Shown: positions 9,699 to 20,862, numbered from the stretch's first letter. The stretch is DNA of 64,000 nucleotides from Comamonadaceae bacterium (GCA_009996515.1 JAACZV010000012.1:1-64000); one strand, 5' to 3'. Notes: a model not told the origin generated them from the letters alone. Translations and numbers: made by a program.

Positions 9699-10696
9699 GC
9701 GACCAGCCCCATCACGCTGCGCACCTCGCGCAGCGTCTTGCGCGCGACGGCGCGGGCGCGTTCGGTGCCGACCTCCAGCGTCCACTGCACCTGCTGCGGG
9801 TCCAGCGCCGCGGCGCGTTCGCGCCAGGGTGCCTGCTCGCGCTGTATGGCCTCGATCAGCGGCTGCTTGCAGTCCAGGCAGCCGATGCTGGCCGTCTTGC
9901 AGCCGGCCTCGCAGGCGGCGCGCGTCGCGGCGTCGCTGTAGATCCGGTGCAGCGGCCAGACGGGGCAGCGCGCCGGGTCGCCGGCGTCCGTGCGGCGCAC
10001 GCGCTGCGGGTCGGTGGGCATGGTGCGGATCTTGGCGGCCGTGACCTCGGGCGCGTCGCGCATCGCGATCGCGTTGTCCAGGCTCTTGCTCATCTTCTGC
10101 CCGTCCAGGCCGGGGACGCGGGCGGTCTCGGTCAGCAGGGCCTGGGGCTCGATGAACACCGGCGCGGCCTCGGCATACAGGCGGTTGAAGCGGCGTGCGA
10201 CCTCGCGGGTCACCTCCACGTGGGCGGCCTGGTCCTCGCCCACCGGCACGCTGGCGGGCTTGTAGAGCAGGATGTCGGCCGCCTGCAGCAGCGGGTAGCC
10301 GAGGAAGCCGTAGGTGGCCAGCTCGGGGTCGGCGGCGACCTGGTCCCGGTAGCTGGGCATGCGCGCCAGCCAGCTGGACGGCGTGCACATGGCCAGCAGC
10401 GTGAACAGTTCGGCATGCTCGGGCATGCGGCTCTGCAGGAACAGCGTGCAGCGCTCGGGATCGATGCCGGCCACCAGCCAGTCGGTGACCATCTCGTAGA
10501 CATGATGGGCCAGCGTCGCGCCGCTGGGGCGTTGGGTGGTCAGCGCATGCCAGTCGGCGACGAAGAAGAAGCCCTCGTGCGTGTCCTGCAGCTGTACCCA
10601 GTTCTTGAGGGCGCCGTGGTAGTGGCCGAGGTGCAGGGCGCCGGTCGGGCGCATGCCGGAGAGCACGCGCGGGCGGAGGGGGGCGGGGGTGGACAT
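9695..10696 (-). CDS. trpS: Tryptophan-tRNA ligase
   Basis: A 333-residue class I aminoacyl-tRNA synthetase that charges tRNA-Trp in the cytoplasm. The HIGH-type motif is LHLGH (residues 21-25) and KMSKS is at 201-205 (GQKMSKS). After KMSKS there is a cysteine cluster C244-x21-C266-x6-C273-x2-C276, close to the spacing published for the [4Fe-4S] TrpRS of Thermotoga maritima (C-x22-C-x6-C-x2-C). The ATG at 10696 is chosen; an in-frame TTG seven codons upstream is possible. The stop overlaps the start of the DUF1289 gene by four bases. The 155-bp gap to purN, which diverges, holds the promoters. Confidence 0.96.
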   Translation of the reverse strand: MSTPAPLRPRVLSGMRPTGALHLGHYHGALKNWVQLQDTHEGFFFVADWHALTTQRPSGATLAHHVYEMVTDWLVAGIDPERCTLFLQSRMPEHAELFTLLAMCTPSSWLARMPSYRDQVAADPELATYGFLGYPLLQAADILLYKPASVPVGEDQAAHVEVTREVARRFNRLYAEAAPVFIEPQALLTETARVPGLDGQKMSKSLDNAIAMRDAPEVTAAKIRTMPTDPQRVRRTDAGDPARCPVWPLHRIYSDAATRAACEAGCKTASIGCLDCKQPLIEAIQREQAPWRERAAALDPQQVQWTLEVGTERARAVARKTLREVRSVMGLVA

Positions 10697-10790
10697 GGGG
10701 CGCGGATTGTCGTTCAAGCCCAGGGGACCTGGCTGCCGGCATGGAGGACAGCCCTAAACTGCCGGCCCATGACATATGACCCCCACGCGC

Positions 10791-10831
10791 CCACACTTGG
10801 TGTGGCCACGGCCCCCCGAGGGGGCGTTTTT
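10791..10831 (+). terminator. Terminator-like structure in the purN leader (possible attenuator)
   Basis: On the plus strand, a small hairpin CCACAC-TTG-GTGTGG (10791-10805) is followed by GCCCCC-CGA-GGGGGC (10811-10825) and then GTTTTT (10826-10831). The second stem plus U tract is a canonical intrinsic terminator, ending only 20 bp before the purN ATG and pointing into purN. No plus-strand gene precedes it, since trpS is transcribed away. It may therefore attenuate purN transcription or end a short untranslated RNA. Confidence 0.65.
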
Positions 10832-10851
10832 CATCTTGGGGCGGCCCGGCC

Positions 10852-11484
10852 ATGAAAAGGCTGGTGATTCTGATTTCGGGGCGCGGCTCCAACATGGAGG
10901 CCATCGTGAAGGCCTGCAAGGCCGAGGGCTGGCCGGCCGAGGTGGCCGCCGTCATCAGCAACCGGCCGGACGCGGGCGGCCTGCAGTTCGCCGCCCGGCA
11001 GGGCATCGCCACGGCCGTGGTGGACCACAAGGCCTACGCCAGCCGCGAGGACTTCGATGCCGAGCTGGCCCGCGTCATCGACGGCTTCGCGCCCGACCTG
11101 GTCGTGCTGGCCGGCTTCATGCGCATCCTGACGCCCGCGTTCACGGCCCGCTACGCGCGCCGCATGCTGAACATCCACCCCTCGCTGCTGCCGGCCTTCA
11201 CGGGCCTGCACACGCATGAGCGCGCCATCGCGATGGGCTGCAAGATCGCCGGCGTGACGGTGCATTTCGTCACCGCCGAGCTGGACCATGGCGCCATCGT
11301 CATGCAGGCTGCCGTGCCGGTGCTGCCGGGCGACGACGCCCAGGCGCTGTCCGCCCGCGTGCTGACGGCCGAGCACCGCATCTATCCGCAGTCGGTGCGC
11401 TGGTGCATCGAGGATGCGCTGGTCTGGGACGGCGAATGCGTCCGCCACCGCGACGGCGCGCCGCAACAGCTGCTGCTCAGCTGA
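10852..11484 (+). CDS. purN: Phosphoribosylglycinamide formyltransferase 1
   Basis: A 210-residue GAR transformylase transferring a formyl group from 10-formyl-THF to glycinamide ribonucleotide in de novo purine synthesis. Family motifs are VILISGRGSNMEAI at the N-terminus, the catalytic Asn-His segment LNIHPSLLPAFTGLHTH, and the catalytic Asp region VTAELDHGAIVMQ. Length matches the family. It stands alone, not next to purM as in E. coli. Just upstream is a terminator-like hairpin that could control it. Its last 8 bases overlap the end of the convergent DUF1345 gene. Confidence 0.96.
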   Translation: MKRLVILISGRGSNMEAIVKACKAEGWPAEVAAVISNRPDAGGLQFAARQGIATAVVDHKAYASREDFDAELARVIDGFAPDLVVLAGFMRILTPAFTARYARRMLNIHPSLLPAFTGLHTHERAIAMGCKIAGVTVHFVTAELDHGAIVMQAAVPVLPGDDAQALSARVLTAEHRIYPQSVRWCIEDALVWDGECVRHRDGAPQQLLLS

Positions 11485-12121
11485 TCAAGCCGGCCAGGAT
11501 GTTGATGACCAGCGCCAGCACGCCCGTGTTGAAGGCGAAGGCCAGCAGGGTCTGCAGCAGCACGAGCCGGCGCATCGGCCGGGAGCTGACGCCGACATCG
11601 GAGGTCTGTGCCGTGGCGGCCAGCGTGATCGAGAAATAGAGGAAGTCGCCGTAGTCGGGCGGGCCGTCGTCGCCCGGGAACTGCAGGCCCAGCGTCGCCT
11701 GGCCGGGTCGGTGGTAGAGGCTGGCATAGGCCAGCGCGAATTCCACCGGCAGCAGCAGCCAGGAGCCGCAGACGGTGGCCAGCACCAGCAGCAGGTAGGC
11801 GGGCTGGTGTGATTGTTTGGCGGCCTGCAGCTCCAGCGTGATGGCCGCCAGGCTGGCGAGCGCGCCCAGCACGGCCAGCATCAGCACCACCGGAACGCCT
11901 TCGGCCAGACGGCGGGCGCGCTGCTGCACATGGTTGGCGCCGTCGCGCGCCAGCATCATCCAGACGACCAGCGGCAGATAGATCCAGACCGACAGGTTCC
12001 AGCCGATCAGCAAGCGCGTCTGCCAGGCCAGCATGCCGGGCCAGACCGCGGCCAGCAGGCTGCCGGTCAGGATGGCCGCGAGCAGGCGTGGGCGCAGGCG
12101 CAACTGGGTCCAGAGATTCAT
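11477..12121 (-). CDS. DUF1345 family membrane protein
   Basis: A 214-residue integral membrane protein with about five hydrophobic helices. The conserved segment DYGDFLYFSITLAATAQTSDVG followed by MRRLVLLQTLLAFAFNTGVLALVIN identifies DUF1345; this region resembles the pore end of two-helix ion channels, but that is only a resemblance. The start at 12121 lies 26 bp from the divergent rsmB start, so promoters must overlap the coding regions. It overlaps purN tail-to-tail by 8 bp. Function unknown. Confidence 0.82.
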   Translation of the reverse strand: MNLWTQLRLRPRLLAAILTGSLLAAVWPGMLAWQTRLLIGWNLSVWIYLPLVVWMMLARDGANHVQQRARRLAEGVPVVLMLAVLGALASLAAITLELQAAKQSHQPAYLLLVLATVCGSWLLLPVEFALAYASLYHRPGQATLGLQFPGDDGPPDYGDFLYFSITLAATAQTSDVGVSSRPMRRLVLLQTLLAFAFNTGVLALVINILAGLIS

Positions 12122-12147
12122 GCGGGGCGGCTTGGGATAATGGCGCG

Positions 12148-13410
12148 ATGCATCCTAATGCCCTGCTGGAGCTGTGCGCCGAGCTGATCGCCGCCGTCAA
12201 CAAGCTCGACGCGCCCGCCGACGCCACCGTCTCGGCCTTCTTCCGTCAACACAAGAACCTCGGCCAGCGCGAGCGCGCCTGCTTGGCCGAAACCGTCTAC
12301 GCGATGCTGCGCGAGCGGCTCAAGTTCCAGAACCTGGCCCAGAGCGGCAGCGGGCCGCTGAACCGCCGGCTCGCCATGCTGGCCTGGCGCGGCAGCGACA
12401 GCTTCCTGCGCGGCGCGCTCAGCCCGGCCGAGCAGCAGTGGCTGGCGCAGGTCCAGGCCATCGCGCCCGACAGCCTGGCGCCCAAGCTGCGCCACAACCT
12501 GCCCGACTGGCTGGCCGAGCCGCTGCTGGCGCGCCTGGGCGAGGCCGAGTTCTGGCGGCTGGCCGCTGCGCTGAACGAAGCCGCGCCGCTGGACCTGCGC
12601 GTCAACACGCTCAAGCTCAAGCGCGAGGAAGCGCAGCAGCAGCTGCGGGCCGCGGGCATCGAGGCCGAGCCGACGCCTTATTCGCCCCTGGGGCTGCGCA
12701 TAGACGGCAAGCCGGCGCTGAACAAGCTGGCGCTGTTCACCAGCGGCGGCGTCGAGGTGCAGGACGAAGGCAGCCAGCTGCTGGCCCTGCTGCTCGCGCC
12801 CAAGCGCGGCGAGATGGTGGTGGACTTCTGCGCCGGTGCCGGCGGCAAGACGCTGGCGCTGGGCGCGGTCATGCGCAACACCGGCCGGCTGTATGCCTTC
12901 GACGTGTCGGGCCACCGGCTGGATGCGCTCAAGCCGCGCCTGGCCCGCAGCGGCCTGTCTAACGTCTACCCGGCGCAGATCGCCCATGAGCGCGACGAGC
13001 GCATCAAGCGCCTGGCCGGCAAGATCGACCGCGTGCTGGTGGATGCCCCCTGCTCGGGCCTGGGCACACTGCGCCGCAACCCCGACCTGAAATGGCGCCA
13101 GTCGCCGCAAGGCGTGGCCGAACTGCAGGCCAAGCAGCGCGCCATCCTGGCCAGTGCGGCGCGGCTGGTGAAGCCCGGTGGCCGGCTGGTCTATGCCACT
13201 TGCAGCCTGCTGGACGCCGAGAACGAGCTCATCGCGGCCGAGTTTGCCGCGGCCCATCCCGATTTCCGGCCGCTGGACGCCGCCGAGGTGCTGGCCAAGG
13301 CCCAGGTCGAGCGCGCCGGCGAACTGGTGGAGGGCGGCGCGCTGCGGCTGTGGCCGCACCGTCACGCGACGGACGGGTTTTTCGCGGTCGCCTGGGAGCG
13401 GGCCGCCTGA
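12148..13410 (+). CDS. rsmB: 16S rRNA (cytosine-C5) methyltransferase, RsmB/Sun-like
   Basis: A 420-residue SAM-dependent RNA m5C methyltransferase. The NusB-like N-terminal helical region is followed by the Rossmann methyltransferase fold: SAM motif VVDFCAGAGGKTLALG, motif IV DAPCSGLGTLRRNPD with the Cys302 that releases product, and motif VI ATCSLL with catalytic nucleophile Cys352. The best fit is RsmB (m5C967). The start at 12148 follows the family N-terminus; an upstream in-frame start adds 20 unrelated residues. The other RsmB partner gene fmt is not adjacent here. Confidence 0.88.
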   Translation: MHPNALLELCAELIAAVNKLDAPADATVSAFFRQHKNLGQRERACLAETVYAMLRERLKFQNLAQSGSGPLNRRLAMLAWRGSDSFLRGALSPAEQQWLAQVQAIAPDSLAPKLRHNLPDWLAEPLLARLGEAEFWRLAAALNEAAPLDLRVNTLKLKREEAQQQLRAAGIEAEPTPYSPLGLRIDGKPALNKLALFTSGGVEVQDEGSQLLALLLAPKRGEMVVDFCAGAGGKTLALGAVMRNTGRLYAFDVSGHRLDALKPRLARSGLSNVYPAQIAHERDERIKRLAGKIDRVLVDAPCSGLGTLRRNPDLKWRQSPQGVAELQAKQRAILASAARLVKPGGRLVYATCSLLDAENELIAAEFAAAHPDFRPLDAAEVLAKAQVERAGELVEGGALRLWPHRHATDGFFAVAWERAA

Positions 13411-13481
13411 AGCCGGCTTGATGACGATCAAGGAACGCGCCGATTCGCACGCGGCGGCCTGGGCATGGGGGTGCCCACCCC

Positions 13482-13508
13482 TTGAATTTGGGGCCGTTCC
13501 TCTACAAT
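13482..13508 (+). promoter_or_regulatory. Putative sigma-70-type promoter of the desaturase gene
   Basis: TTGAAT (13482-13487) and TACAAT (13503-13508) are separated by 15 bp, about 44 bp before the desaturase ATG. The -10 is one base from consensus; the spacer is shorter than the preferred 17. The -35 block CTTGAA also resembles a heat-shock sigma element, but the matching CCCCAT -10 is absent. Confidence 0.5.
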
Positions 13509-13551
13509 TGGCGTCTCTACGCATGGCCATGGTGGCCGAGGTCCTGGACGC

Positions 13552-14763
13552 ATGAATGACTTCCTGAACGCGCTGCTGAACTGGATGGCCAACGGCCTTG
13601 CAGACCTCAGCGCCTGGCAATTGGTGATCTACACGCTGGTTGTCACCCACATCACGATCGCTTCGGTCACGATCTTCCTGCATCGTTCCCAGGCTCACCG
13701 TGCGCTGGACCTTGGCCCCATCCCGTCCCATTTCTTCCGTTTCTGGCTGTGGCTGACCACGGGCATGGTCACCCGCGAGTGGGTCGCCATCCACCGCAAG
13801 CACCACGCCAAGTGCGAGACCGAGGAAGACCCGCACAGCCCGCAGACCCGCGGCCTGAAGAAGGTGTTGGCCGAGGGCGCCGAGCTCTATCGTGCCGAGG
13901 CCAAGAACGCCGAGACCATCGCCAAGTACAGCCGCGGCACGCCCGACGACTGGATGGAGCGCAACGTCTACACCAAGCACAGCGCGCTCGGCGTGTCGCT
14001 GATGCTGATCATCAACGTGACCCTGTTCGGTGCCATCGGCGCGACGATCTGGGCCATCCAGATGGCGTGGATCCCGATCTGGGCGGCCGGCGTCGTCAAC
14101 GGCATCGGCCATTACTGGGGCTACCGCAATTTCGAGGCGCCCGACGCGTCGACCAACCTGACGCCCTGGACGCTGATCATCGGCGGCGAGGAACTGCACA
14201 ACAACCACCACACCTACCCGACGTCGGCCAAGTTCTCGGTCAAGCCCTACGAGTTCGACATCGGCTGGATGTACATCCGTGCCCTGGAGATGCTGGGCTG
14301 GGCCAAGGTCCGCAAGACGGCGCCCAAGCTGAGCCTGGGCGAGGTCAAGCCGGCCGATGCACGCACGCTGGAGGCGCTGATCGCCAACCGCTACGAGGTC
14401 ATGGCCAGCTACGCCCGCGGCCTGAAGGCCGCCTGCTCGGCCGAGTTGGCCAAGATCCAGGCCGAGGGTGGCAAGCACACCGAGCGTTTCGCCCAGTTCA
14501 AGCTGGCCCAGCGCTGGCTGCATCGCGACGAAGAGCGCATTCCCGCGGCCGTGCAGGGCGACCTGGCCCATGCCCGCGCCGCCAGCCCGGTGATCGACAA
14601 GCTGGTGACCATGCGCGAGGAACTGCGCCAGATGTGGACCCGCACCAACGTGTCGGCCGAGCAGCTGGTGGCCGATCTGCAGGCCTGGTGCCGCCGTGCC
14701 GAGGAAAGCGGCATCGCCGAGTTGCAGGCCTTCTCGATGCGCCTGCGCGCCGCTCACGCCTGA
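13552..14763 (+). CDS. Fatty acid desaturase, membrane acyl-CoA/lipid type
   Basis: A 403-residue membrane di-iron desaturase. The three histidine boxes are visible: HRSQAH (44-49), HRKHH (81-85) and HNNHH (216-220), between hydrophobic helices near residues 20-45, 60-72 and 140-170. This matches delta-9 acyl desaturases that insert a cis double bond to adjust membrane fluidity. The C-terminal 130 residues beyond the desaturase core are helical, charged and not part of the usual catalytic domain; this extension is seen in betaproteobacterial members as far as I recall. It has its own promoter-like sequence and a strong terminator. Cold or oxygen control is plausible but not shown. Confidence 0.9.
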   Translation: MNDFLNALLNWMANGLADLSAWQLVIYTLVVTHITIASVTIFLHRSQAHRALDLGPIPSHFFRFWLWLTTGMVTREWVAIHRKHHAKCETEEDPHSPQTRGLKKVLAEGAELYRAEAKNAETIAKYSRGTPDDWMERNVYTKHSALGVSLMLIINVTLFGAIGATIWAIQMAWIPIWAAGVVNGIGHYWGYRNFEAPDASTNLTPWTLIIGGEELHNNHHTYPTSAKFSVKPYEFDIGWMYIRALEMLGWAKVRKTAPKLSLGEVKPADARTLEALIANRYEVMASYARGLKAACSAELAKIQAEGGKHTERFAQFKLAQRWLHRDEERIPAAVQGDLAHARAASPVIDKLVTMREELRQMWTRTNVSAEQLVADLQAWCRRAEESGIAELQAFSMRLRAAHA

Positions 14764-14780
14764 GCTGCGTTTCCCCGCGT

Positions 14781-14809
14781 AAAGGGCGCCCCCGCGGGGC
14801 GCCCTTTTT
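14781..14809 (+). terminator. Rho-independent terminator of the desaturase gene
   Basis: GGGCGCCCC (14784-14792) and GGGGCGCCC (14796-14804) form a perfect 9-bp stem with a 3-nt loop, flanked by AAA and followed by TTTTT. It lies 18 bp after the desaturase stop and would function on the plus strand. Confidence 0.9.
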
Positions 14810-14862
14810 CTTGTGCTGGCCTAGACTTGAGCCATGCAGATGCTGTTGACAGGAGGTTAGCC

Positions 14863-15357
14863 ATGAAGATCCGCTGGATCGCCCTGGCCGTGATGGCCGT
14901 GGCCTGCGCCGCCGCGCGTGCGGACGTGCAGGTCAGTTTCGTCCACCCCGAGAAGTTCTCGGACATCAAGGACAACAACGGCTTCCGCGAACCGGAGGTG
15001 CTGAACGAGCTGAAGGCCCATCTGGTCGAGCAGTTCGAGAAGCGCTTGCCCGGGCGGGATGTCCGTGTCGATGTGACGGACGTGGATCTTGCCGGCGAGG
15101 TGGAGCCTTTCGCGCGGCGTGGCCAGTGGCTGCGGGTCATGCGCAGCGTGACGTCGCCCGCCATCGAGCTGAACTACGAGGTTCGCGAGGGCGACAAGGT
15201 CGTCCAGCAGGGCAAGGCGCGCCTGCGCGACCTGAACTACCAGGACGGCTTCAACGCCTATTACAGCGGTGATCCGCTGCGCTACGAGAAGCGCATGATC
15301 GACCGCTGGGTGCAGCGCGAGTTCAGCCCGGCCGTGGCGAGCGCGCCGGCACGCTGA
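14863..15357 (+). CDS. DUF3016 exported protein
   Basis: A 164-residue protein with a signal peptide (MKIRWIALAVMAVACAAARA) and the DUF3016 pattern: VQVSFVHPEKFSDIKD near the N-terminus and GFNAYYSGDPLRYEKRMID near the C-terminus. It is predicted periplasmic with no known function. The ATG at 14863 has a perfect AGGAGG six bases upstream, which decides the start over an earlier in-frame codon. It lies between two strong terminators, so it is monocistronic. Confidence 0.85.
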   Translation: MKIRWIALAVMAVACAAARADVQVSFVHPEKFSDIKDNNGFREPEVLNELKAHLVEQFEKRLPGRDVRVDVTDVDLAGEVEPFARRGQWLRVMRSVTSPAIELNYEVREGDKVVQQGKARLRDLNYQDGFNAYYSGDPLRYEKRMIDRWVQREFSPAVASAPAR

Positions 15358-15374
15358 GCCCGGCGCCAAAGAAA

Positions 15375-15405
15375 AAACCCGCCAGCGTTGCCGCTTGGCG
15401 GGTTT
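15375..15405. terminator. Bidirectional terminator between the DUF3016 gene and rpmG
   Basis: AAACCCGCCA (15375-15384) pairs with TGGCGGGTTT (15396-15405). An A run precedes and a T-rich stretch follows the stem, so it can end transcription from both convergent sides. Confidence 0.85.
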
Positions 15406-15448
15406 CTTCTTGGCCGGCGAGGGCGGGGCGGCTGGGCCGCCCGGCGCA

Positions 15449-15619
15449 TCACTTCAGCTTGATTTCCTTGTACAGGACGTGCTTGCGCGCCTTGGGGTCG
15501 AACTTCATGAATTCGAGCTTTTCGGGCGTGGTCTTCTTGTTCTTGTTCGTCGTGTAGAAGTGGCCGGTGCCCGCGGTGGACTCCAGCTTGATCTTTTCGC
15601 GTCCGCCTTTGGATGCCAT
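15449..15619 (-). CDS. rpmG: 50S ribosomal protein L33
   Basis: A 56-residue protein translated from the minus strand: it begins [17 protein letters not shown] and ends [11 protein letters not shown], the L33 pattern. It lacks the four-Cys zinc set of the alternative L33 form (it has no CxxC pairs), so it is the zinc-independent type. It follows rpmB by 31 bp on the same strand, the standard rpmB-rpmG operon. Too short for many gene-length cut-offs. Confidence 0.95.
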   Translation of the reverse strand: MASKGGREKIKLESTAGTGHFYTTNKNKKTTPEKLEFMKFDPKARKHVLYKEIKLK

Positions 15620-15650
15620 GGTCGTGTTCCTTTATTGGGTCAGATGACGA

Positions 15651-15884
15651 TCAGAGCTCGCCCTTGGCGCGCAGATCGGCGACGACTTGGTCGATGCCGA
15701 CCTTGTCGATCAAACGCAGAGCGGCGTTGCTGATGCGCAGACGCACCCAGCGGTTCTCCGATTCCACGAAGAAACGACGGTATTGCAGGTTCGGCAGGAA
15801 CCGACGCTTGGTTTTGTTGTTGGCGTGGGAAACATTGTTCCCGACCATGGGCTTCTTGCCCGTGACTTGACAGACGCGTGCCAT
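15651..15884 (-). CDS. rpmB: 50S ribosomal protein L28
   Basis: A 77-residue protein beginning [20 protein letters not shown] and ending [15 protein letters not shown], as expected for L28. The ATG at 15884 has GGAG at good spacing; longer in-frame extensions upstream are spurious. First gene of rpmB-rpmG. A TATACT -10-like hexamer on the minus strand at 16021-16026 could be its promoter, implying a long leader of about 130 nt. Confidence 0.97.
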   Translation of the reverse strand: MARVCQVTGKKPMVGNNVSHANNKTKRRFLPNLQYRRFFVESENRWVRLRISNAALRLIDKVGIDQVVADLRAKGEL

Positions 15885-16020
15885 GACGCTTCTCCGGTTT
15901 GATATCTCTGACCAGTTGCCTGGCCGCCCTGGGGCCGCCTTGCAACCATTTGACCGCATATGCCTGCTAAATCCGTCGCTGGGTGCTCAGGACGCGGTCC
16001 ATCCGGCAGGCAAGCCCGCG

Positions 16021-16026
16021 AGTATA
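16021..16026 (-). promoter_or_regulatory. Possible -10 element upstream of rpmB-rpmG
   Basis: TATACT on the minus strand, one base from the TATAAT consensus, in the 188-bp gap between trxB and rpmB. No good -35 is visible at 17 bp, so the call is tentative. No other structure stands out in this gap. Confidence 0.35.
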
Positions 16027-16072
16027 GCGGTAAACCCGGGAGCCTGGAAGGGCCTTGGCGGCCCCGCCAGGA

Positions 16073-17865
<1,793 letters not shown>

Positions 17866-17881
17866 GCGGCACAATGCGGGG

Positions 17882-20260
17882 ATGAGTTTTCCCCTCGGTT
17901 CCCTGCTGGGCGGTGATGCTGCCGCCGGCGAACCTGCCGCCCCCGTCAAGCCCGCCCGCCGCCAGCCCCCCAGGCGCGAAGCGGCACCGCCGTCCGCCGC
18001 ATCTCGGCTGTTGCGCACGCCGCTGTGGCTGGCGCTGACGGCGCTGGCGCTGGCTTTGCTGCTGCTGGCCCTGGCCACCCATGACCTGCGCGACGCCGCG
18101 TTCAGCACCAGCGGCCAGCACGCCGTCACCGCCAACCGCGTCGGCGGCCTGGGTGCCTGGGTGTCGGACGGCCTGCTGTTCCTGTTCGGCTTCTCCGCCT
18201 GGTGGCTGCCGCTGCTGGCGCTGCGGGCCTGGCTGCGCGGCCTCGCGGGGCTGCTGCGCCACGACACGCCGGAGCCGGTGCGCTGGGGCCGCCGCCTGCG
18301 CTGGTGCTGCGGCGTGCTGCTGCTGATGGGCGCCAGCTGCGCGCTGGAATGGAGCCGGCTCTATGCCGTCGAGCCGCGCCTGCCGGGGCATGCGGGCGGC
18401 CTGCTGGGCTATGCGCTGGGGCCGCTGGGCATGAAGGGCCTGGGCTTTGCCGGTTCGGGCGTCGTCTGGATCGTGCTGCTGTTGACGGGCCTGGCCTGGG
18501 CCTTCCGCTTCTCCTGGGGCCAGGTGGCCGAGCGCATCGGCGAGCGCCTGGAGCAGCTGCGCGAGCAGCGCATCGAGCGCCGCGAGATCAAGGCCGACCA
18601 GAAGGCCGGCGAGCAGGCCGTGAAGGAGCGCGAGCAGGAGGTCGAGGTCGAGCGCCAGATCGAGCGCCAGGTGGAGGCGGAGCATGCGCCGCTGGTCATC
18701 GAGCCGCCGGTCGTGGAAGTGCCTCAGTCCACCCGCGTCGCCAAGGAGCGCCAGCAGACGCTGTTCGTCGACGCCGGCGACGCCAGGCTGCCGCAGGTGG
18801 ATCTGCTGGACGCCGCGCCGGGCCGCCAGGAGACGGTGACGCCCGAGTCGCTGGAGATGACCAGCCGCCTCATCGAGAAGAAGCTGCGCGACTTCGGCGT
18901 CGAGGTGCATGTCGTCGCCGCGTCGCCGGGGCCCGTCATCACGCGCTACGAGATCGAACCGGCCACCGGCGTGAAGGGCTCGCAGGTCGTCAACCTCGCC
19001 AAGGACCTGGCGCGCTCGCTGAGCCTGGTGTCCATCCGCGTCGTCGAGACCATTCCCGGCAAGAACTACATGGCGCTGGAGCTGCCCAATGCGCGGCGCC
19101 AGACCATACGCCTGTCCGAGATCCTCGGCTCGCAGGTCTACGCCGACGCCGCCTCGCAGCTGACCATGGGCCTGGGCAAGGACATCGTGGGCCTGCCGGT
19201 CGTGGCCGACCTGGCCAAGATGCCGCACTGCCTGGTGGCCGGCACCACCGGTTCGGGCAAGTCGGTGGGCATCAACGCGATGATCCTCAGCCTGCTCTAC
19301 AAGGCCGAGGCCCGCGACGTGCGCCTCATTCTCATCGACCCCAAGATGCTGGAGATGAGCGTCTACGAAGGCATCCCGCACCTACTGGCGCCCGTCGTCA
19401 CCGACATGAAGCAGGCCGGCAATGCGCTGAACTGGTGTGTCGGCGAGATGGAGCGGCGCTACAAGCTGATGTCCAAGATGGGCGTGCGCAACCTGGCCGG
19501 CTACAACAAGAAGATCGATGAAGCCAAGGCCAACGGCGTCAGCATCCCCAATCCCTTCGCGCTGAACAACGACGACCCCGAGCCGCTCGAGCGCCTGCCC
19601 TTCATCGTCGTCGTCATCGACGAACTGGCCGACCTGATGATGGTCGTCGGCAAGAAGATCGAGGAGCTGATCGCCCGCCTGGCGCAGAAGGCCCGCGCGG
19701 CCGGCATCCACCTGATTCTGGCCACGCAGCGGCCGTCGGTGGACGTCATCACCGGCCTCATCAAGGCCAACATCCCGACCCGCCTGTCCTTCCAGGTCAG
19801 CTCCAAGATCGACAGCCGCACCATCCTCGACCAGATGGGCGCCGAGGCGCTCTTGGGCATGGGCGACATGCTCTACATGCCGTCGGGCACCGGCCTGCCC
19901 ATCCGCGTGCACGGCGCGTTTGTCAGCGACGACGAGGTGCACCGCGTTGTGGAGTACATCAAGTCGCAAGGCGAACCGAATTACATCGAAGGCATCCTCG
20001 AAGGCGGCGTGCTCGACGACATGGGCGGCGAGGCGCCGGCGCCGGGCGAATCCGCCGGAGAAGCCGACCCCATGTACGACCAGGCCGTGGCCATCGTGCT
20101 GCAGCACCGCAAGGCCTCCATCTCGCTGGTGCAGCGCCATCTGCGCATCGGCTACAACCGCGCCGCGCGGCTGCTGGAGCAGATGGAGAAATCGGGCCTG
20201 GTGGGTGCGCTGGCCTCCAATGGCAGCCGTGAATTGATCGTTCCAAAGCGCGACGAATGA
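17882..20260 (+). CDS. ftsK: DNA translocase FtsK
   Basis: A 792-residue septal DNA pump coordinating chromosome segregation with division. Four hydrophobic helices lie in the first 210 residues, then a charged coiled-coil linker ([15 protein letters not shown]), the alpha/beta motor with Walker A GTTGSGKS (454-461) and Walker [15 protein letters not shown], and the C-terminal gamma winged helix ([20 protein letters not shown]) that reads KOPS sequences. The linker is much shorter than in E. coli FtsK (1329 aa). The stop overlaps the lolA start (ATGA), and the order ftsK-lolA-rarA is conserved in proteobacteria. Confidence 0.96.
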   Translation: MSFPLGSLLGGDAAAGEPAAPVKPARRQPPRREAAPPSAASRLLRTPLWLALTALALALLLLALATHDLRDAAFSTSGQHAVTANRVGGLGAWVSDGLLFLFGFSAWWLPLLALRAWLRGLAGLLRHDTPEPVRWGRRLRWCCGVLLLMGASCALEWSRLYAVEPRLPGHAGGLLGYALGPLGMKGLGFAGSGVVWIVLLLTGLAWAFRFSWGQVAERIGERLEQLREQRIERREIKADQKAGEQAVKEREQEVEVERQIERQVEAEHAPLVIEPPVVEVPQSTRVAKERQQTLFVDAGDARLPQVDLLDAAPGRQETVTPESLEMTSRLIEKKLRDFGVEVHVVAASPGPVITRYEIEPATGVKGSQVVNLAKDLARSLSLVSIRVVETIPGKNYMALELPNARRQTIRLSEILGSQVYADAASQLTMGLGKDIVGLPVVADLAKMPHCLVAGTTGSGKSVGINAMILSLLYKAEARDVRLILIDPKMLEMSVYEGIPHLLAPVVTDMKQAGNALNWCVGEMERRYKLMSKMGVRNLAGYNKKIDEAKANGVSIPNPFALNNDDPEPLERLPFIVVVIDELADLMMVVGKKIEELIARLAQKARAAGIHLILATQRPSVDVITGLIKANIPTRLSFQVSSKIDSRTILDQMGAEALLGMGDMLYMPSGTGLPIRVHGAFVSDDEVHRVVEYIKSQGEPNYIEGILEGGVLDDMGGEAPAPGESAGEADPMYDQAVAIVLQHRKASISLVQRHLRIGYNRAARLLEQMEKSGLVGALASNGSRELIVPKRDE

Positions 20261-20862
20261 AGAAGCTCCTCCTCACCCTGTTCCTGTGCGCCGCCGGCCT
20301 GGCCCGCGCCGATGCCGTCGACGCGCTGCGCGACTTCGCCCGCGACGTGAAGAGCGGCAAGGCCAGCTTCACGCAGACCGTGACCTCGCCGGACGGCAAG
20401 CGCAAGAAGGTCTCCAGCGGCAGCTTCGAGTTCCAGCGCCCCAACCAGTTCCGCTTTGCCTATGCCAAGCCCTTCGAGCAGGTCATCGTGGCCGACGGCC
20501 GCAAGGTCTGGATCTATGACGCCGACCTGAACCAGGCCAGCTCGCGCAAGCTGGCCGACGCGCTGGGCGCCACGCCCGCGGCGCTGCTGGCCGGCAGCAA
20601 CCTGGAGCGCGACTTCACGCTGAAGGCCCAGCCGGCCGAGGGCGGCCTGGACTGGGTGCAGGCCAGCCCGAAGCAGGCCGAGTCGACCATCCAGTCGCTC
20701 AAGCTGGGCTTCAAGGGCCGCGAGCTGGCGGCGATGGAAATCGTCGACGGCTTCGGCCAGCGCTCGCGGCTGGACTTCAGCGCCGTGCAGGCCAACGTGC
20801 CCATCGCAGCCGAGCGCTTCCAGTTCAAGCTGCCGGCCGGGGCCGACCTGATCGAGCAGTGA
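20257..20862 (+). CDS. lolA: Outer-membrane lipoprotein carrier LolA
   Basis: A 201-residue periplasmic chaperone that carries lipoproteins from LolCDE to LolB. It has a signal peptide ([18 protein letters not shown]), then the LolA fold with [39 protein letters not shown], and [18 protein letters not shown]. The start overlaps the ftsK stop by four bases and its own stop overlaps the rarA GTG start, so the three genes are translationally coupled. Confidence 0.96.
   Translation: MKKLLLTLFLCAAGLARADAVDALRDFARDVKSGKASFTQTVTSPDGKRKKVSSGSFEFQRPNQFRFAYAKPFEQVIVADGRKVWIYDADLNQASSRKLADALGATPAALLAGSNLERDFTLKAQPAEGGLDWVQASPKQAESTIQSLKLGFKGRELAAMEIVDGFGQRSRLDFSAVQANVPIAAERFQFKLPAGADLIEQ

Noticed and set aside
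13482-13508. Heat-shock (sigma-32) promoter for the desaturase
   Set aside because: The CTTGAA part fits but there is no CCCCAT-type -10 at the right distance; a sigma-70-type reading with TACAAT is better.
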